From Manduca sexta (lineage: Eukaryota > Arthropoda > Insecta > Lepidoptera > Sphingidae): a stretch of 64,000 bases of DNA. Below, piece after piece: positions 22,019 to 33,684 of the stretch; positions within the stretch are counted from its first letter, which is position 1; each line of letters begins with the position of its first letter. Where the stretch lies: positions 20,840,777 to 20,904,776 of the forward strand of contig NC_051141.1 in the NCBI RefSeq assembly GCF_014839805.1, read 5' to 3'. The notes under the pieces were generated by a model, which saw nothing but the letters and a program-made list of their open reading frames with translations, had not been told where the DNA came from and searched no databases. Made by a program: the position numbers and the translations under genes.

Positions 22019-23690
22019 TTCGTATCCGTTATCAATGCCAGGTAAATTATTACATCAGTTCACAAAGTACAGAAATCACAGCCAGTGTATGTCGATATCG
22101 TGATCTATCGCACGGAGTCTTTAGAATAGCCGAGTCGTCAATGAAATAGTGAGAGTCAAAGAGAATTATAATATAATATATGGAAAGTGAAAGTCTAGTT
22201 GATTTGTCTCTGATGAGTGAAGTGTGAGTGACGTTGAATTGAATTGAACAATGAAGTAAGAATTAGGGATGCTACTCGACTAGATTCTGGATCGATTATA
22301 TCGATCATTTATACAAAAATCGATTTTATTCAACATAGGGTTATTTTATTCGGAAAATATTTTGCGGGACCTTTATCCCGGAAAATCTTTCACACGGGCG
22401 GATTCGATAGTAATTTAATATGGAGAGAGTTTGAGGCCCCCGGGTGGAGGGAGAGAGAAGAACGCTACTTTTTAACCGACTTCAAAAAAAGGAGGAGAGT
22501 ATGTTTGTTACCTCAGAACTCGGTCATTTATGAATCGATTAGGAAAATTCTTTTTTATTCGAAAGAATATCTCTCCAGATTGGTCCCTTAACTTTTTTTT
22601 CCAAAACCGCTTCAGTAGTTTGGTTTCAAAACTAAAAAAACTAGAATAATTATGTTGTCCAAGTGAACGAAATCGTGAATTTTGCTTTCTTAAGACATTC
22701 TTAGTAATGTATTTATCTAGCTTAACTAGCAATTTTAATTAGGCACCGACTCCAAAATTGGTATCCAGTATATACCAGTTGTGTGAAATTATTTTTAGGT
22801 TTTGAGTGGTTTTTGAAGGCGGTTTAATTTTTTTATGTTATATGTATACTTCAAAAATATTTTTTACGACAGAAAAATAAATGTTCGCATTATATTTTAT
22901 GCTTTGCTATCTGTACGAAGCCAGGGCGGGTCGCTAATGTAGAATCTATTTAAACAAAGTAAATTAATATGAATTAAAACTAAAAAAAACTTTTTTCATA
23001 GACGACTTGATCTATAATCAATTAAATCCTAAAACTAACTACTTATTTATTTGAGACGCATCCACTGCTCGATTAAATATTATTATAATAATTAAAGAAC
23101 ATATCGCGTCACAAATCGAATATATTAAAATGTTTCAATAATTAATTATCGGTAATTAGATTTATTGTTTTGTCGAACCGGTACATCTCTATACACAATT
23201 AGCTGTAAACATGTCGGCGACTTTGACTTTCAGTCGTTGCAATACTTTTATATATTCGTTTTGGATGTCGCAGCTTGTCCGTTTTATGCACATATTTGCA
23301 AATAATATAAAAAAATACATAAATAATTATGGTACTAGTCACACCTTTGTTGGTTTCTGGGGCCGATTTCGACGATGTCCTTTCGCATAAGCAGAATAAG
23401 ACGCAGAAGAAGATATTACAGTTTTATATTTCAGGTCGCTACGTAAATATATAACGACTCCGCCCCCTCTCCTGTCAACTCGATCATTTCTAATCAAAAT
23501 AAAACCAGGGAGAGGGTAAAGGGTAGAAGGAAGGTGAGGTTTGAGCTAGCTCTCAGAAATCAGAACGGCATGAACGTTGGCTTACGAAAATAATCTCTTT
23601 TCATTCAGCCTTTAACTAACCACTAAGCTGTCATTAAAATTTGACATTTAATTACTAACTTACATGTATATTTCCTATTTTTCTAATATT
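22019..23690. other. hAT interior right half, no gene recognised
   Basis: A+T-rich. 22470-22830 contains 'aaccgacttcaaaaaaaggagg' and 'ggcaccgactcc', flanks of a short repeat common in moths that is probably a nested insertion. The open frame 22244-22591 runs into this repeat and starts on a non-supported codon, so I do not call it a gene. The right subterminal 'ataccgg' repeats start about 23700. Confidence 0.5.
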
Positions 23691-25956
23691 TCTTCAAATA
23701 CCAGAAATACCGAAAATACCGGAATACCGGAATTTATTTTGGGTCAATACCGAAAATACCGGTTTTGAAAAATGGTCCGGTATTGCAACCCCTAGTTTGA
23801 ACTGAACCATCCGCGCAGGCGCCATATTAACTTCGGTATTCGCTGCCGCCTCAGCCGTTGCTCGATGTTTAGTTGTTGACCACTATTTGTGATCTACTTA
23901 TTATAAACATTATGATAATTTTTTCGTGGAAATTATCACACGTCACTTGAAAATGGACAGCAACGAAAATATAAAATTCTGGAAGCAGCTTTATAGAAGC
24001 ACAGCGTCTCTCAGAAGTCTCGGGACGAGTTCTAGCCGTTGTTCACGAGATGTAGACATTAAGCACCTCTGAAATGAACTCGCCACGTCTTAAGCTCGTT
24101 TCTAACATTACTGAGCGACTGCTAAAAATTCCGGACGTTTTGAAAACCACACCGAAAAATTATGTCATGGTATGTATATTAAACCTGAATTATTATTTAT
24201 CCCCTATCATTTCAATGAAGAAGAAGAAGAAATCTATTATGGAACAAGGAAACAGAAAAACAGCAATGAAAACTATGCTTTTTACAAAAAGGCTGAAGCC
24301 AGCGCTTGTTTTCCGTTGGACCTTTTGTTAGTTGACGTCACGAAGGGTAAAAAAACGTTTATCCGTTTAAAATATAAAGAATGAATGAATTTAAAAATAA
24401 CCGTGCGCAAATGTTGCCAATTTATTTTGTGGTACTGCAGTGGCCAATTACCTCTGGCAACACCTTGAACCGTATCTATTTCACAAAGTTGCGTATTCAT
24501 TTTATTAGTATTAAGTAGATATGTTAATATAGTATATTAGAAGATGAAAGATAAGATGAGAAGTTCAGTAGTGCTATGACAATGCAGTAGAACATGAAGA
24601 CTGCAGAAGAGGAAGTCGCGCGTTGTGTTCAAGAGCCAGCCAAAATATACACATGAGAGAAACAGCTGAGAAACCAAAACATCGCGTGAAGAAGAACTGG
24701 GGAGGAGCATCGCGCGCTGTGTATACTATGCTCTTTATACGATCTGTGTATTGATATTCACATAACATATCGAGTATACAATACACGGCGCGGAAGATGC
24801 CGCCGAGGAACCAGCGAGCGCGACGGAACACAGGCGTCTCACAATATGTTGCTGTTAATTTGCCCGCGAAATTCAATTATTACTCTTGTTATTTCTGCCT
24901 CAATTTCTCCGCAGGTCGGCCGATTCTCGGATGGCCGCAGATACAAGTGCAGTCAACGCAAAGTCGCCTGTCGCTGTACAGAAGCACGGCGTCTCTCAAG
25001 AGTGCTAGGACGAGTTGTGGCTGTTTTTCACGAGATGCAGGCATTATCATCTCTGAAATGAACTTGTCTTATTTTTATTCATTTCTATGTCACATGAGTT
25101 ACTATCGCAAATTATTAACCAGTTAGTTTCAAAAGCCATCGATGAGGCGGAGGAATTATATACCATATATATATTTTTATAGTATTTGAATGTTTATATG
25201 ATTTAAAACTAAATAATCAAGCAGCGATACCTATTTCTCCAGTAGTGCTGCCATCTCATGAGTACGGGGAGAAGTGAAGCAGAAGAATGTCGCGGGGTGT
25301 TTGGCAACCATTTTATAACATGTGTTCCTATTCATGTTATGGAAAGGATGCCAAATACGAGTGCGATGAACAATGACGTTTGACCACTACAAGACGAATT
25401 GTGGAACAATGAAGAAATTGTCGATAAATTAATATTAATATTATGAAATAATAATGATAACCTTGAACAAAAACTTTGATCAATTGTTTTATGATTTTTT
25501 CATCTTTAATGACAATAATAATATGTAATAAGTATTATCTTTAGTATAATATGAAGCACGGTACACAAAGTGTTACAACTCGCCATACCCGTGGAACACA
25601 TCAGTGTGTCGCGCTCCGGGATGTGTTTGCGTGTTTATAATTACAGGAACTTCTTCGAAGCCAGGTTTCGTGTTATACACAACATGGAAGAAAACAGAAC
25701 TCGAACAACATCGAGTATCGGTTCTAGCACCAACTTTGACATCTATGTGTTCATTCATAGATAACAAAGCTAGTGCATGAATCTGTATTCACCGCCGCGA
25801 CGCATGGCTTCTTCTGCTTTCGATGAAGAGTTCAGCGATCAGCGACACCAAGTGGGCATGTGTGGCAACAGAGTATTACACCAAACATGGGTGCAGTTTA
25901 CCGAAAATGAATCTCAAGCACATTTGACTACTTAAGTAAGTCGTTACAAAGCATTT

Positions 25957-26238
25957 TGTATATTCGTTTATACATTGGAGCATCAAAATTTAATATCTTT
26001 TATAGAAATAATATAGGCACATAATTAATAATGCTGTATTGAAACTGTACTAACAAAAAACAATAATGCTCGTGCGGCGAAGATAGAAAAAAGTGAAGGA
26101 ATGAAGTGAAGTCTCCTCTTCAGTGTTGCCAATCGTAGAACGTTTTTTGGTGTTGCTAGGCGTAAACTTTTATGGTTGTGGCAGCAAGATCACACAGCCT
26201 ACACGGCCGCGTGCGTCACAGTGACTTGCGCCGTAACA
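25957..26238 (-). repeat. BEL/Pao 3' LTR
   Basis: 282 bp, TG...CA ends. Appears identical to 31844-32125. It is the 3' LTR because gag and pol are on the minus strand. Confidence 0.94.
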
Positions 26239-26264
26239 TCCTCCCGCCCGTTGAAAGGCCGCTT

Positions 26265-29200
26265 TCAACCTTGAAGCTCTTGTGCTGTAGGTAGGAGACA
26301 AATACGGGTTAAGGGCCGCCGCACACTGCCCCTGACGGTGTTGACCTCCGCTACTCTTGATATTCCATCAGGTCCCGGAAACAGCCGACGAACCCGACCT
26401 AAGCGCCAGCTTAATGGCGGGGCGTTATCTTCAGAGAGCAAAACCATGTCCCCGATGTTAAGCTGAGAAGAGTTGCTTTTCCATTTAGTTCTTTGCTGCA
26501 ACTCTGCGACATATTCCTTCTGCCACCTTCTCCAGAAGTGTTGCCTTATACTCTCTAGATGTTCATATCGTCTCTTCTGAGTGATGTTGTGAGGCAGTGC
26601 AGGTGAGGGTAGCGACGTAAGAGATCGGCCGATTATAAAGTGCCCGGGAGTGAGGGATAGGAGATCATCAGGACAGGACGATAAGGGACACAAGGGACGA
26701 CTGTTAAGTATAGCTTCCACTTGAGCAAATAATGTAGAAATTTCTTCGAAAGTTAAGTGACTATTACCCATTACCCTACGCAAATGATGTTTTGCTGATT
26801 TCACCCCAGCTTCCCATATGCCACCGAAATGGGGAGCATAGGCGGGAATAAATTTAAAAGTAATGCCTTGCTGGCTTGCAAAATCAAATAGCGGCTCCTT
26901 GTTCTGTTCTAGAAATTTCCCTAACTCTTTGGCGGCTGCAACAAAATTGCGACCGTTGTCGCTGAATATTTCTAGAGGCTTGCCTCTACGCGCAATAAAT
27001 CGTCGAAGTGTCATGAGAAAAGCATCTTTGCTTAAATCGCTAACAGCCTCAAGATGTACACATTTACAACGTAGGCACACAAATATGCATAAATAGCATT
27101 TTATTAAACGGCTTCCACGCCCCTTTCGATTCAGTATTAAAAAAGGACCAGCAAAATCTAGACCCACAGACAAAAATGGAAAACCAGGCTTAATGCGCTG
27201 AGCAGGCAGATCACCCATCTTTGGACACAAGGTTTTTCCACTTAGTCGCCTGCATCGGAAGCAGTTGTTAACTGTACGTCTTGCTAGGTATCTACCATTA
27301 ATTGGCCATATTACCTCCCTGACTGTTGCCAACAGCAGCTGGGGACCAGAGTGCAAATTATTCAAATGCTCTCTTTCAAAATAAAGTTTAGTTAGCCTAT
27401 GCGAGGCGTGAAGTAATATAGGATGTTTCTTATCATATGAATATGCAGAAGCATCTAAGCGACCGCCTACACGGATCAAACCCGTTTCATCAAGGAAGGG
27501 AGAAAGTGACAGAATCCTATCCTTACTACGCAAGGGTTTTCCCTTTATTAACAAACCATACTCATTAAGAAATATTTGACGTTGAGCCATAACGCAAAGT
27601 GAATAAAATGACTCGCGCAGTTCTTTAGCTGACAGACTTCCTGAACGTTTGTTTTTAGGACATTTAAGATTAAATATAAATCTTTTAACATATGCACATA
27701 CTCTTTGTAGTTTGGTTAACGATGAATAATCATCAAAATTAAATATGGCTTCTCCTACTACCGCTGCATGCACCTTTACCTCTGGTAAATCATCTAAATT
27801 GTTAGTTTTTAAGGTAGGCCAGTTTGATTCATCTTTGGTTAAAAAAGGTGGACCGCACCACCACAAATCAAGAGAAGCTAAAACTTTCGCATTTACACCC
27901 CTAGAAATCAAATCAGCTGGATTTGACTCGGTCGGTACATATCGCCAAGCTGAAGGCGATGTCAACTCTACTATTTCGCTGGTTCGATTGGCTACGAACG
28001 TTTTTAATCTACTTAAATCGGCATTGATCCAGCTCAACACAACACTAGAATCACACCAATGAACTATCCTTCCAGGCCTGTACCTTAAAGCCTCCACCAC
28101 TGACTGGCAGAGCCTAGCTGCAAGTAACGCACCGCACAACTCCAGACGCGGAATTGTTGTTGGCTTTAACGGAGATACTTTGGATTTTGCGCATAATAGT
28201 CTAACCCTGCCTTGGCCGTTACAATCCGCAGATTTCAAATAGATGCATGCGCCATATGCACATTGAGATGCATCGCTGAATGAATGCAATTCGATAGTAT
28301 TTGGTGCATCACACAGAACTAATCTTGGTACAGTTAAATGAGTCAAATGAGGTAAGTTTTTTACAAACTTTAGCCAATCATCCTTAATGGCTTGCGGAAC
28401 TGGTTGGTCCCAATCTAGGTTTTGCTGCCAGATCTTTTGCAAGATAATTTTGGGTTGTATTACAACCGGACTTAAAAGACCTAAAGGATCAAAAATTTTA
28501 AAGGCATTTGACATAATAAATCGTTTTGTTACAATAGCCTCGCCATCATGCGAAAAGTTCTTAATTGGAAAGTGCAATGTGTCACTAGATGGCGTCCATC
28601 CAAGTCCGAGAGTGCTCGATGACTCACTAATAGTTAAGTTGTCTTGCTTATTTATGTCAAGATTTTCAAAAATTGTTGGGTGATTACTTTTGTATTTTCT
28701 TAAATTAAAACAACCCTTTTCTAGTGCGCCAGCAACAGAACGCTGAATGCGGAGCAATTCTTCCTCATCGTCAGCCCCAGTTATTAAATCATCTACATAA
28801 AAGTCCTTTTGAATGATAGTTTTCATGAGTTCATCACTATTCTCTTCGCCCAACTGCCATAGACAGCGAGTGCTGAGGTAACTAGCACTCGCCGTGCCAT
28901 AAGTAACGGTATTTAAAGTAAAAGCCTTAATAGGGCTTGATTCGTCATCACGCCATAATATGCGCTGAAGGTCACGGTCCCCATCATCCAATAATATTTG
29001 ACGATACATCTTTTCTACGTCGCCTGTTAAAAGGAACTTATATTGCCTTGCGCGTACTAATATGGCGAAAAGAGAATCTTGGAGATTTGGACCTACCATC
29101 AAAATGTCATTTAAAGCGTAACCGGAAGATGAGGGCGCGGAGCCATCGAACACTACCCGGAGCTTGGTGGACTCACTATCCTGTTTTAAGACGGCATGGT

Positions 29201-29465
29201 GATATAAGTAATATGCTGTATTTTGTTCCTTAACTGCCGGAGAAAGGTGTCCTAATTGAGCATACTCATGCATAAAGTCTGTATATTCAACCTTTAACAA
29301 TGAGTTTCTTTTAAATCGTTTTTCTAAACAAAGAAAACGTTTTTTAGCTAAATTGAATGTGTCTCCGAGACAATCAGGTGAATCTAATAAGGACAATAAA
29401 TCTACCTGATTCATCTCTGCGAGTGTGTCTGACAAAATGATCTTCACAAGCCTTGTCCTTATCAC
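26265..29465 (-). CDS. pol: BEL/Pao Pol: reverse transcriptase, RNase H, integrase
   Basis: A 1066-codon open frame. Near the N-terminus is 'CLGDTFNLAKKRF', the region that precedes RT in this family. The reverse transcriptase follows (about residues 100-280), with 'LLTGDVEKMYRQI' and catalytic YVDD at about 223-226. The A17-type/RNase H region comes next, then an H2C2 zinc-binding segment ('HSGPQLLLATVREVIW', 'CFRCRR'). The integrase core has a 'GLDFAGPF' aspartate, 'DNGRNF' and 'GGIWEAGVKSAKHH' glutamate. The C-terminal domain ends with 'GDMVLLSEDNAPPLSWRLG', typical of BEL/Pao. The first 25 or so codons look out of frame relative to the family, indicating a frame change near 29390. The N-terminal ATG is therefore probably not a natural start. 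BEL/Pao elements usually make one Gag-Pol polyprotein. Confidence 0.92.
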   Translation of the reverse strand: MIRTRLVKIILSDTLAEMNQVDLLSLLDSPDCLGDTFNLAKKRFLCLEKRFKRNSLLKVEYTDFMHEYAQLGHLSPAVKEQNTAYYLYHHAVLKQDSESTKLRVVFDGSAPSSSGYALNDILMVGPNLQDSLFAILVRARQYKFLLTGDVEKMYRQILLDDGDRDLQRILWRDDESSPIKAFTLNTVTYGTASASYLSTRCLWQLGEENSDELMKTIIQKDFYVDDLITGADDEEELLRIQRSVAGALEKGCFNLRKYKSNHPTIFENLDINKQDNLTISESSSTLGLGWTPSSDTLHFPIKNFSHDGEAIVTKRFIMSNAFKIFDPLGLLSPVVIQPKIILQKIWQQNLDWDQPVPQAIKDDWLKFVKNLPHLTHLTVPRLVLCDAPNTIELHSFSDASQCAYGACIYLKSADCNGQGRVRLLCAKSKVSPLKPTTIPRLELCGALLAARLCQSVVEALRYRPGRIVHWCDSSVVLSWINADLSRLKTFVANRTSEIVELTSPSAWRYVPTESNPADLISRGVNAKVLASLDLWWCGPPFLTKDESNWPTLKTNNLDDLPEVKVHAAVVGEAIFNFDDYSSLTKLQRVCAYVKRFIFNLKCPKNKRSGSLSAKELRESFYSLCVMAQRQIFLNEYGLLIKGKPLRSKDRILSLSPFLDETGLIRVGGRLDASAYSYDKKHPILLHASHRLTKLYFEREHLNNLHSGPQLLLATVREVIWPINGRYLARRTVNNCFRCRRLSGKTLCPKMGDLPAQRIKPGFPFLSVGLDFAGPFLILNRKGRGSRLIKCYLCIFVCLRCKCVHLEAVSDLSKDAFLMTLRRFIARRGKPLEIFSDNGRNFVAAAKELGKFLEQNKEPLFDFASQQGITFKFIPAYAPHFGGIWEAGVKSAKHHLRRVMGNSHLTFEEISTLFAQVEAILNSRPLCPLSSCPDDLLSLTPGHFIIGRSLTSLPSPALPHNITQKRRYEHLESIRQHFWRRWQKEYVAELQQRTKWKSNSSQLNIGDMVLLSEDNAPPLSWRLGRVRRLFPGPDGISRVAEVNTVRGSVRRPLTRICLLPTAQELQG

Positions 29466-29642
29466 TTATAGTATTTTTTGATGGAATTTGTTCTAATTCC
29501 CAAAACTTTAATAAACAATTTTCAATACTACTTTCTGTTGTAACATCAACCATAAAGCATGATTACAGCGGACACTGTGCTTATTTGTTTTGCTAAACTT
29601 ATTGGACCTGACATCAACCAACCTAAATGTGAATTTCTCAAC

Positions 29643-31463
29643 TTAGGACCATTGGAGACCAAGTGATAATTGGTCATTTCCTAGGAGGTCCCAAAAGATA
29701 TCGGCTCCTATTAGAACATCTATGGGTCCTGGTTGATAAAACTTAGGGTCGGCCAACAAAATATCTTTAGGCAACTTTAGTTCACTGATATTAACCGGGT
29801 ACCTTGGCAAATTTCCAGTAAGGTTATTTAATACCAGGCAAGATAAATTTGTAATAAATTCACTATTTAAAGACTTAACTTGTATGTGGCAACCTTCAAC
29901 CACACTAGTAGAAACATTATTGCCAATCCCTATGACCTTTAGTGAATCAACGGGGAAGGATTTTAAAGAAATTTTATCTTTTAACGTTTTAGTAATAAAA
30001 GATGACTGGCTGCCACAATCTAAGAGAGCACGAACCTTTTCCTTTTGTTGTGTTAATGGATTCATGACTTCAATGATTGCTGTTGACAACAATATTTGGT
30101 TTAAATTCTGATTTGTAAAATTGACAACAGATTCTAAGGGTTCTTCCACTAAAACATGGTTGTTATGGGAGGACTCCGGACGATGCAGTAAGCTGTTATG
30201 GCGTTTATTGCACTCACGACATGAGCCCATACGACATTCTTTTATGGGATGACCTTGCCTAAGGCAATTTACACACAATTTATACTTGTCTACCTCAATC
30301 AACCTATCATCAACTCCCATTGCCTTGAATTTAGGACAATCATAAATTCTGTGATTCTCATTACAAATGACACATAAAAAACTAACCCTTTGATTTGGCC
30401 TTTTTTTTAAACTTGTAAATGTTTTAGTACAGGCACCTTGTCCTGTCTTATTATTATTATGACCATAACTGCCACGTGTATGGCCTGGGGGTACCTTAGA
30501 CGGGTTGTTGTCACATTTATTTCGACTGAGTGACTCTAATACATCTGCCCGATCAGTAATGAACTTAAAAAATTGCTCTAATGTTGGTACATCAACTTCC
30601 AAACCATTGCGGTGCTCCTCCCATTTAACTAAAGTGTTGCTATCTAATTTTGAGCACAACATAAAAATTAATAATCCATCCCATTTGTCCGTAGGCTGTC
30701 CTAAGCTGGTCAGTGCCCGGAGATTCTTTGTAATGTGATCAACCAAAAATCTTAAAGACTTTTCTGATTCGCGTGGAAGCTGCTTAATGCTAAGTAATGC
30801 ACTAATATGTTGGTTAATTAAAATTCTTTTATTGTCATAGCGATTGCAAATTAATTTCCAAGCTTCAAGATAATTAGCGGCTGAAACTTCTAAATTGGAA
30901 ATAATCCTAGCAGCCTCGCCCTGTAGATATGAATTAAGATAATGAAATTTGTGAATATCTGAAAGCCGAGCATTTTTATGAATTAAATTCTCAAATGTGT
31001 CCCGGAATTCCAACCACCGGAAATATTCACCATCAAACTTAGCTATTTGAATCTGAGGAAGCTTTAGACCAACCTCTTGATGATTCCCACAGCAAGAACT
31101 GTCAACACTAGAGTTGCATTGTTGATCATGTACTAATTTGTTTGACTGTGTAAATTTTTGTAACAAAGTCTTAGCTGTGGCAATATTGGAAATGATGTCA
31201 CTATCATTTTTTTCGCGTTCATCAATTTCGATATCAATATTATCAGGAGTAAGAACCTCAATTTCATTTTGCAAGTCATCTACTCGGATTGACAAGGCTT
31301 CAAATTTAGCCAGTTTAAGATTCAACTCGGTGAGTTCAATATTGTTTAACTCCTGCTTGCCTTTCAGGCTAGTTAAGTAATTTTTAAATTTTGTAATTTG
31401 TCCTTTGGCGGACGACCGTTTTGTAATTAAATCTTTAAGAAGTTTATCTGAGTCGTGAGACAT
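29643..31463 (-). CDS. gag: BEL/Pao Gag with zinc knuckles and protease start
   Basis: A 606-codon open frame starting with ATG at 31463. A coiled-coil-like N-terminus leads into the DUF1759-type Gag region ('FDGEYFRWLEFRDTF', about residues 140-280). A cysteine/histidine zinc-knuckle region follows (about 364-425, 'CVICNENHRIYDC', 'CVNCLRQGH', 'CRECNKRH'). An aspartic-protease active-site-like 'RALLDCGSQSSF' lies near residue 480, so the frame includes the start of protease. It stops at 29643, and the next stretch (29643-29466) holds family-like sequence in two other frames. Gag and Pol are thus separated by at least two frame changes. I leave these breaks as they are. Either the copy is inactivated or the assembly has small indels. 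Confidence 0.92.
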   Translation of the reverse strand: MSHDSDKLLKDLITKRSSAKGQITKFKNYLTSLKGKQELNNIELTELNLKLAKFEALSIRVDDLQNEIEVLTPDNIDIEIDEREKNDSDIISNIATAKTLLQKFTQSNKLVHDQQCNSSVDSSCCGNHQEVGLKLPQIQIAKFDGEYFRWLEFRDTFENLIHKNARLSDIHKFHYLNSYLQGEAARIISNLEVSAANYLEAWKLICNRYDNKRILINQHISALLSIKQLPRESEKSLRFLVDHITKNLRALTSLGQPTDKWDGLLIFMLCSKLDSNTLVKWEEHRNGLEVDVPTLEQFFKFITDRADVLESLSRNKCDNNPSKVPPGHTRGSYGHNNNKTGQGACTKTFTSLKKRPNQRVSFLCVICNENHRIYDCPKFKAMGVDDRLIEVDKYKLCVNCLRQGHPIKECRMGSCRECNKRHNSLLHRPESSHNNHVLVEEPLESVVNFTNQNLNQILLSTAIIEVMNPLTQQKEKVRALLDCGSQSSFITKTLKDKISLKSFPVDSLKVIGIGNNVSTSVVEGCHIQVKSLNSEFITNLSCLVLNNLTGNLPRYPVNISELKLPKDILLADPKFYQPGPIDVLIGADIFWDLLGNDQLSLGLQWS

Positions 31464-31843
31464 GATTAATTTTGATAAACGACCCAGCCAATGAAATTAA
31501 TGTGTATATTATAGGCATACACATGCACAAAAATTAATGAAATTACGAAGTGGAAATATACGTATCCAAATTTTAGAAAATGGCGTATAGGAACTTTAGG
31601 AATCGGAAATTCTAAGGAATTGGAAATGGCACTTAGCTTTACCGCACTCCCCTGGTACTTTCGCTGCACCACTGCTGGATAAAAAGCTGGTTGGCCACGC
31701 TGTAGCTTGCAATTTTGTACTTCGTGCTTGAAACCCCTTTGTATTTAGTCTTCAAAGCGGTAAGCGTCCATCTTGACCGGCGAATTTTGCAATTAATTGT
31801 TCTTGTGGTTTGTCGCGTTAGTTCCCCTCATGGGCCACCAATA

Positions 31844-32125
31844 TGTATATTCGTTTATACATTGGAGCATCAAAATTTAATATCTTTTATAGAAATAATA
31901 TAGGCACATAATTAATAATGCTGTATTGAAACTGTACTAACAAAAAACAATAATGCTCGTGCGGCGAAGATAGAAAAAAGTGAAGGAATGAAGTGAAGTC
32001 TCCTCTTCAGTGTTGCCAATCGTAGAACGTTTTTTGGTGTTGCTAGGCGTAAACTTTTATGGTTGTGGCAGCAAGATCACACAGCCTACACGGCCGCGTG
32101 CGTCACAGTGACTTGCGCCGTAACA
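31844..32125 (-). repeat. BEL/Pao 5' LTR
   Basis: 282 bp. Would carry the promoter for minus-strand transcription. Appears identical to the other LTR. Confidence 0.94.
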
Positions 32126-33627
32126 CATTTGATTCATCATTGTATTTTATCTTAATTTCAATCCTTGTGACTACTTCGACGCCAGCTCACCTGATGTACA
32201 TGACATGACAATAACAGGACTAAAACAATATCGAGTATCGCTTTTGGCACCACTTTTGTTAGCTATCGATAGTTCAGTCACAAGTGAAAAAGCTTATGCG
32301 AGTAACAATACCTGTATATATTTAGTAAAACATACATTTAGATACATACATAGACGATTAGTGTAATAATGTTCATAGAAATTCATCACAAGTATTGCAA
32401 CAATCAGCGGTTTTGAAATGTGTATTAACTTATACAATAGGGTTATTTATTATTTATTATGCTTGTTTTCTTGTTTAAAAAATGTTTTATAATACTATTA
32501 CTTTAACTAATGAAAACATCTTGAACAAACCTACATATCTGAGAATTCTTCATTAGAATATTGAAGGTATGTGAAGTCCGCCAACCCGCACTAGGTCAGC
32601 GTGGAGTCCACCAGTTTAGTCCTAAAGCCGCTCAGTAGAGGAGACCCGGGCTTAGTATTACTAACTACACAGTACCTAATACTAGGCTAGTATTATAAAC
32701 TAATTATGTGGACGGTGGGTATTCCAGAAACGCCACGTGATTAAACCTTCCGTCCGAGTCCAGCTAGTCAGGGGATGTTTATGACAAGCCGCCTGTCCGG
32801 TGGTGTTTGCATAGCATACGGGTACGCGCCCCCGGCACCCCGAGCTGCTATTGACTACGAACTAAAGATACTCCGAGTCAGTAGTATCCCAATATACCTT
32901 CACCTATATCTCAAGGCCTAAGTAGCCAATTTAAACTCTTCATTTTCTAATCCCTCGTGTCCTATTAAATGAACCCGGTTGGTTCTAGTAGTTGATATTT
33001 TATAATAACATCTCTACAATAATGTGGGAGCACACTATGCGTGTTCAAATGAACGTTACATCAGTACTGATATTTACGACAAAACAAAATACTAATTATG
33101 CTTGTATACGTATCATAAGTATCAAGTAATGGTTACGTTGGCAGCATGTTCGTAGCGCTCGTTCCAACACGCGTAGCATGTGCCGCCGCTCTGGCCTGCG
33201 GGTTCACTACGCGAGTACCGTTCGGGACAACGCGCTTGGCACGCGAGGCGCAACGGTTGATTATTTTTTGTTTTGACGCCTGCCGACGAAAATAGGAATT
33301 GTTATTTACTTCTAGATACTAAAATATTATGCATATAATCTCAAGCAAATCTTGCAACCAACTAATTATCATTTATTTGTTGATTGCATATAATATTATG
33401 TATTATTAAGCGACTGTATTTTTGTTACTACCTATATATGACGTAACGGGTACGAACAAAAAACAATATTTGTAAAAATTTGGGATTATGTCTTTGATAC
33501 TTGAATAAAAATTGTTATCAAAATATTAACACTCCTATTCGCAAACAATATTATGAGGATGCCGGTAACGAAGGTCCATAACATTATATAACCCGATTCC
33601 TTCCAGCGTCATCAGTCAGCGTCACCA

Positions 33628-33684
33628 TTCAGTTCAAACACTGGAAACATCATTACGCTTGATATTTCCAGTGTTTGAACTGAA
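33628..33684. ncRNA. 57-nt near-perfect hairpin (array hairpin 1, unit 3/4 boundary)
   Basis: Identical fold to 12702-12758: 25-base arms, one C.A mismatch, seven-base loop. It lies about 60 bases upstream of module A. Function unknown; possible small-RNA precursor. Confidence 0.4.

Larger units (their letters stand above)
18186..23794. mobile_element. hAT-type DNA transposon, about 5.6 kb, composite
   Basis: The ends are taggggtcgcaa... and ...ttgcaaccccta, flanked by a perfect 8-bp duplication GTTTGAAC (18178-18185 and 23795-23802). The duplication length and TAGGGG-type ends are characteristic of hAT elements. The empty site is seen in the hairpins at 12702 and 33628. Subterminal sequence is packed with short 'ataccgg' / 'ccggtatt' motifs in both orientations, probable transposase-binding repeats. 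No hAT transposase is recognisable. Inside are a LINE fragment (18885-20723) and a two-exon gene (21446-22018). Confidence 0.9.
25957..32125 (-). mobile_element. BEL/Pao LTR retrotransposon, full length, 6.17 kb
   Basis: Two 282-bp LTRs (25957-26238 and 31844-32125) begin TGTAT and end TAACA. I see no difference between them. They are flanked by the 5-bp duplication CATTT (25952-25956 and 32126-32130). On the minus strand the 5' LTR is followed by a TGG-starting primer-site candidate (TGGTGGCCCATGAGG, ending at 31842), and the 3' LTR is preceded by a polypurine run (GGGCGGGAGGA). Gag and pol frames fill the interior. It interrupts unit 3 just after the D-module donor. LTR identity implies a very recent insertion. 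Confidence 0.95.

Noticed and set aside
22244..22591. 115-codon open frame in the hAT element
   Set aside because: It runs through a dispersed repeat ('ccgacttcaaaaaaaggagg') and has no motif.
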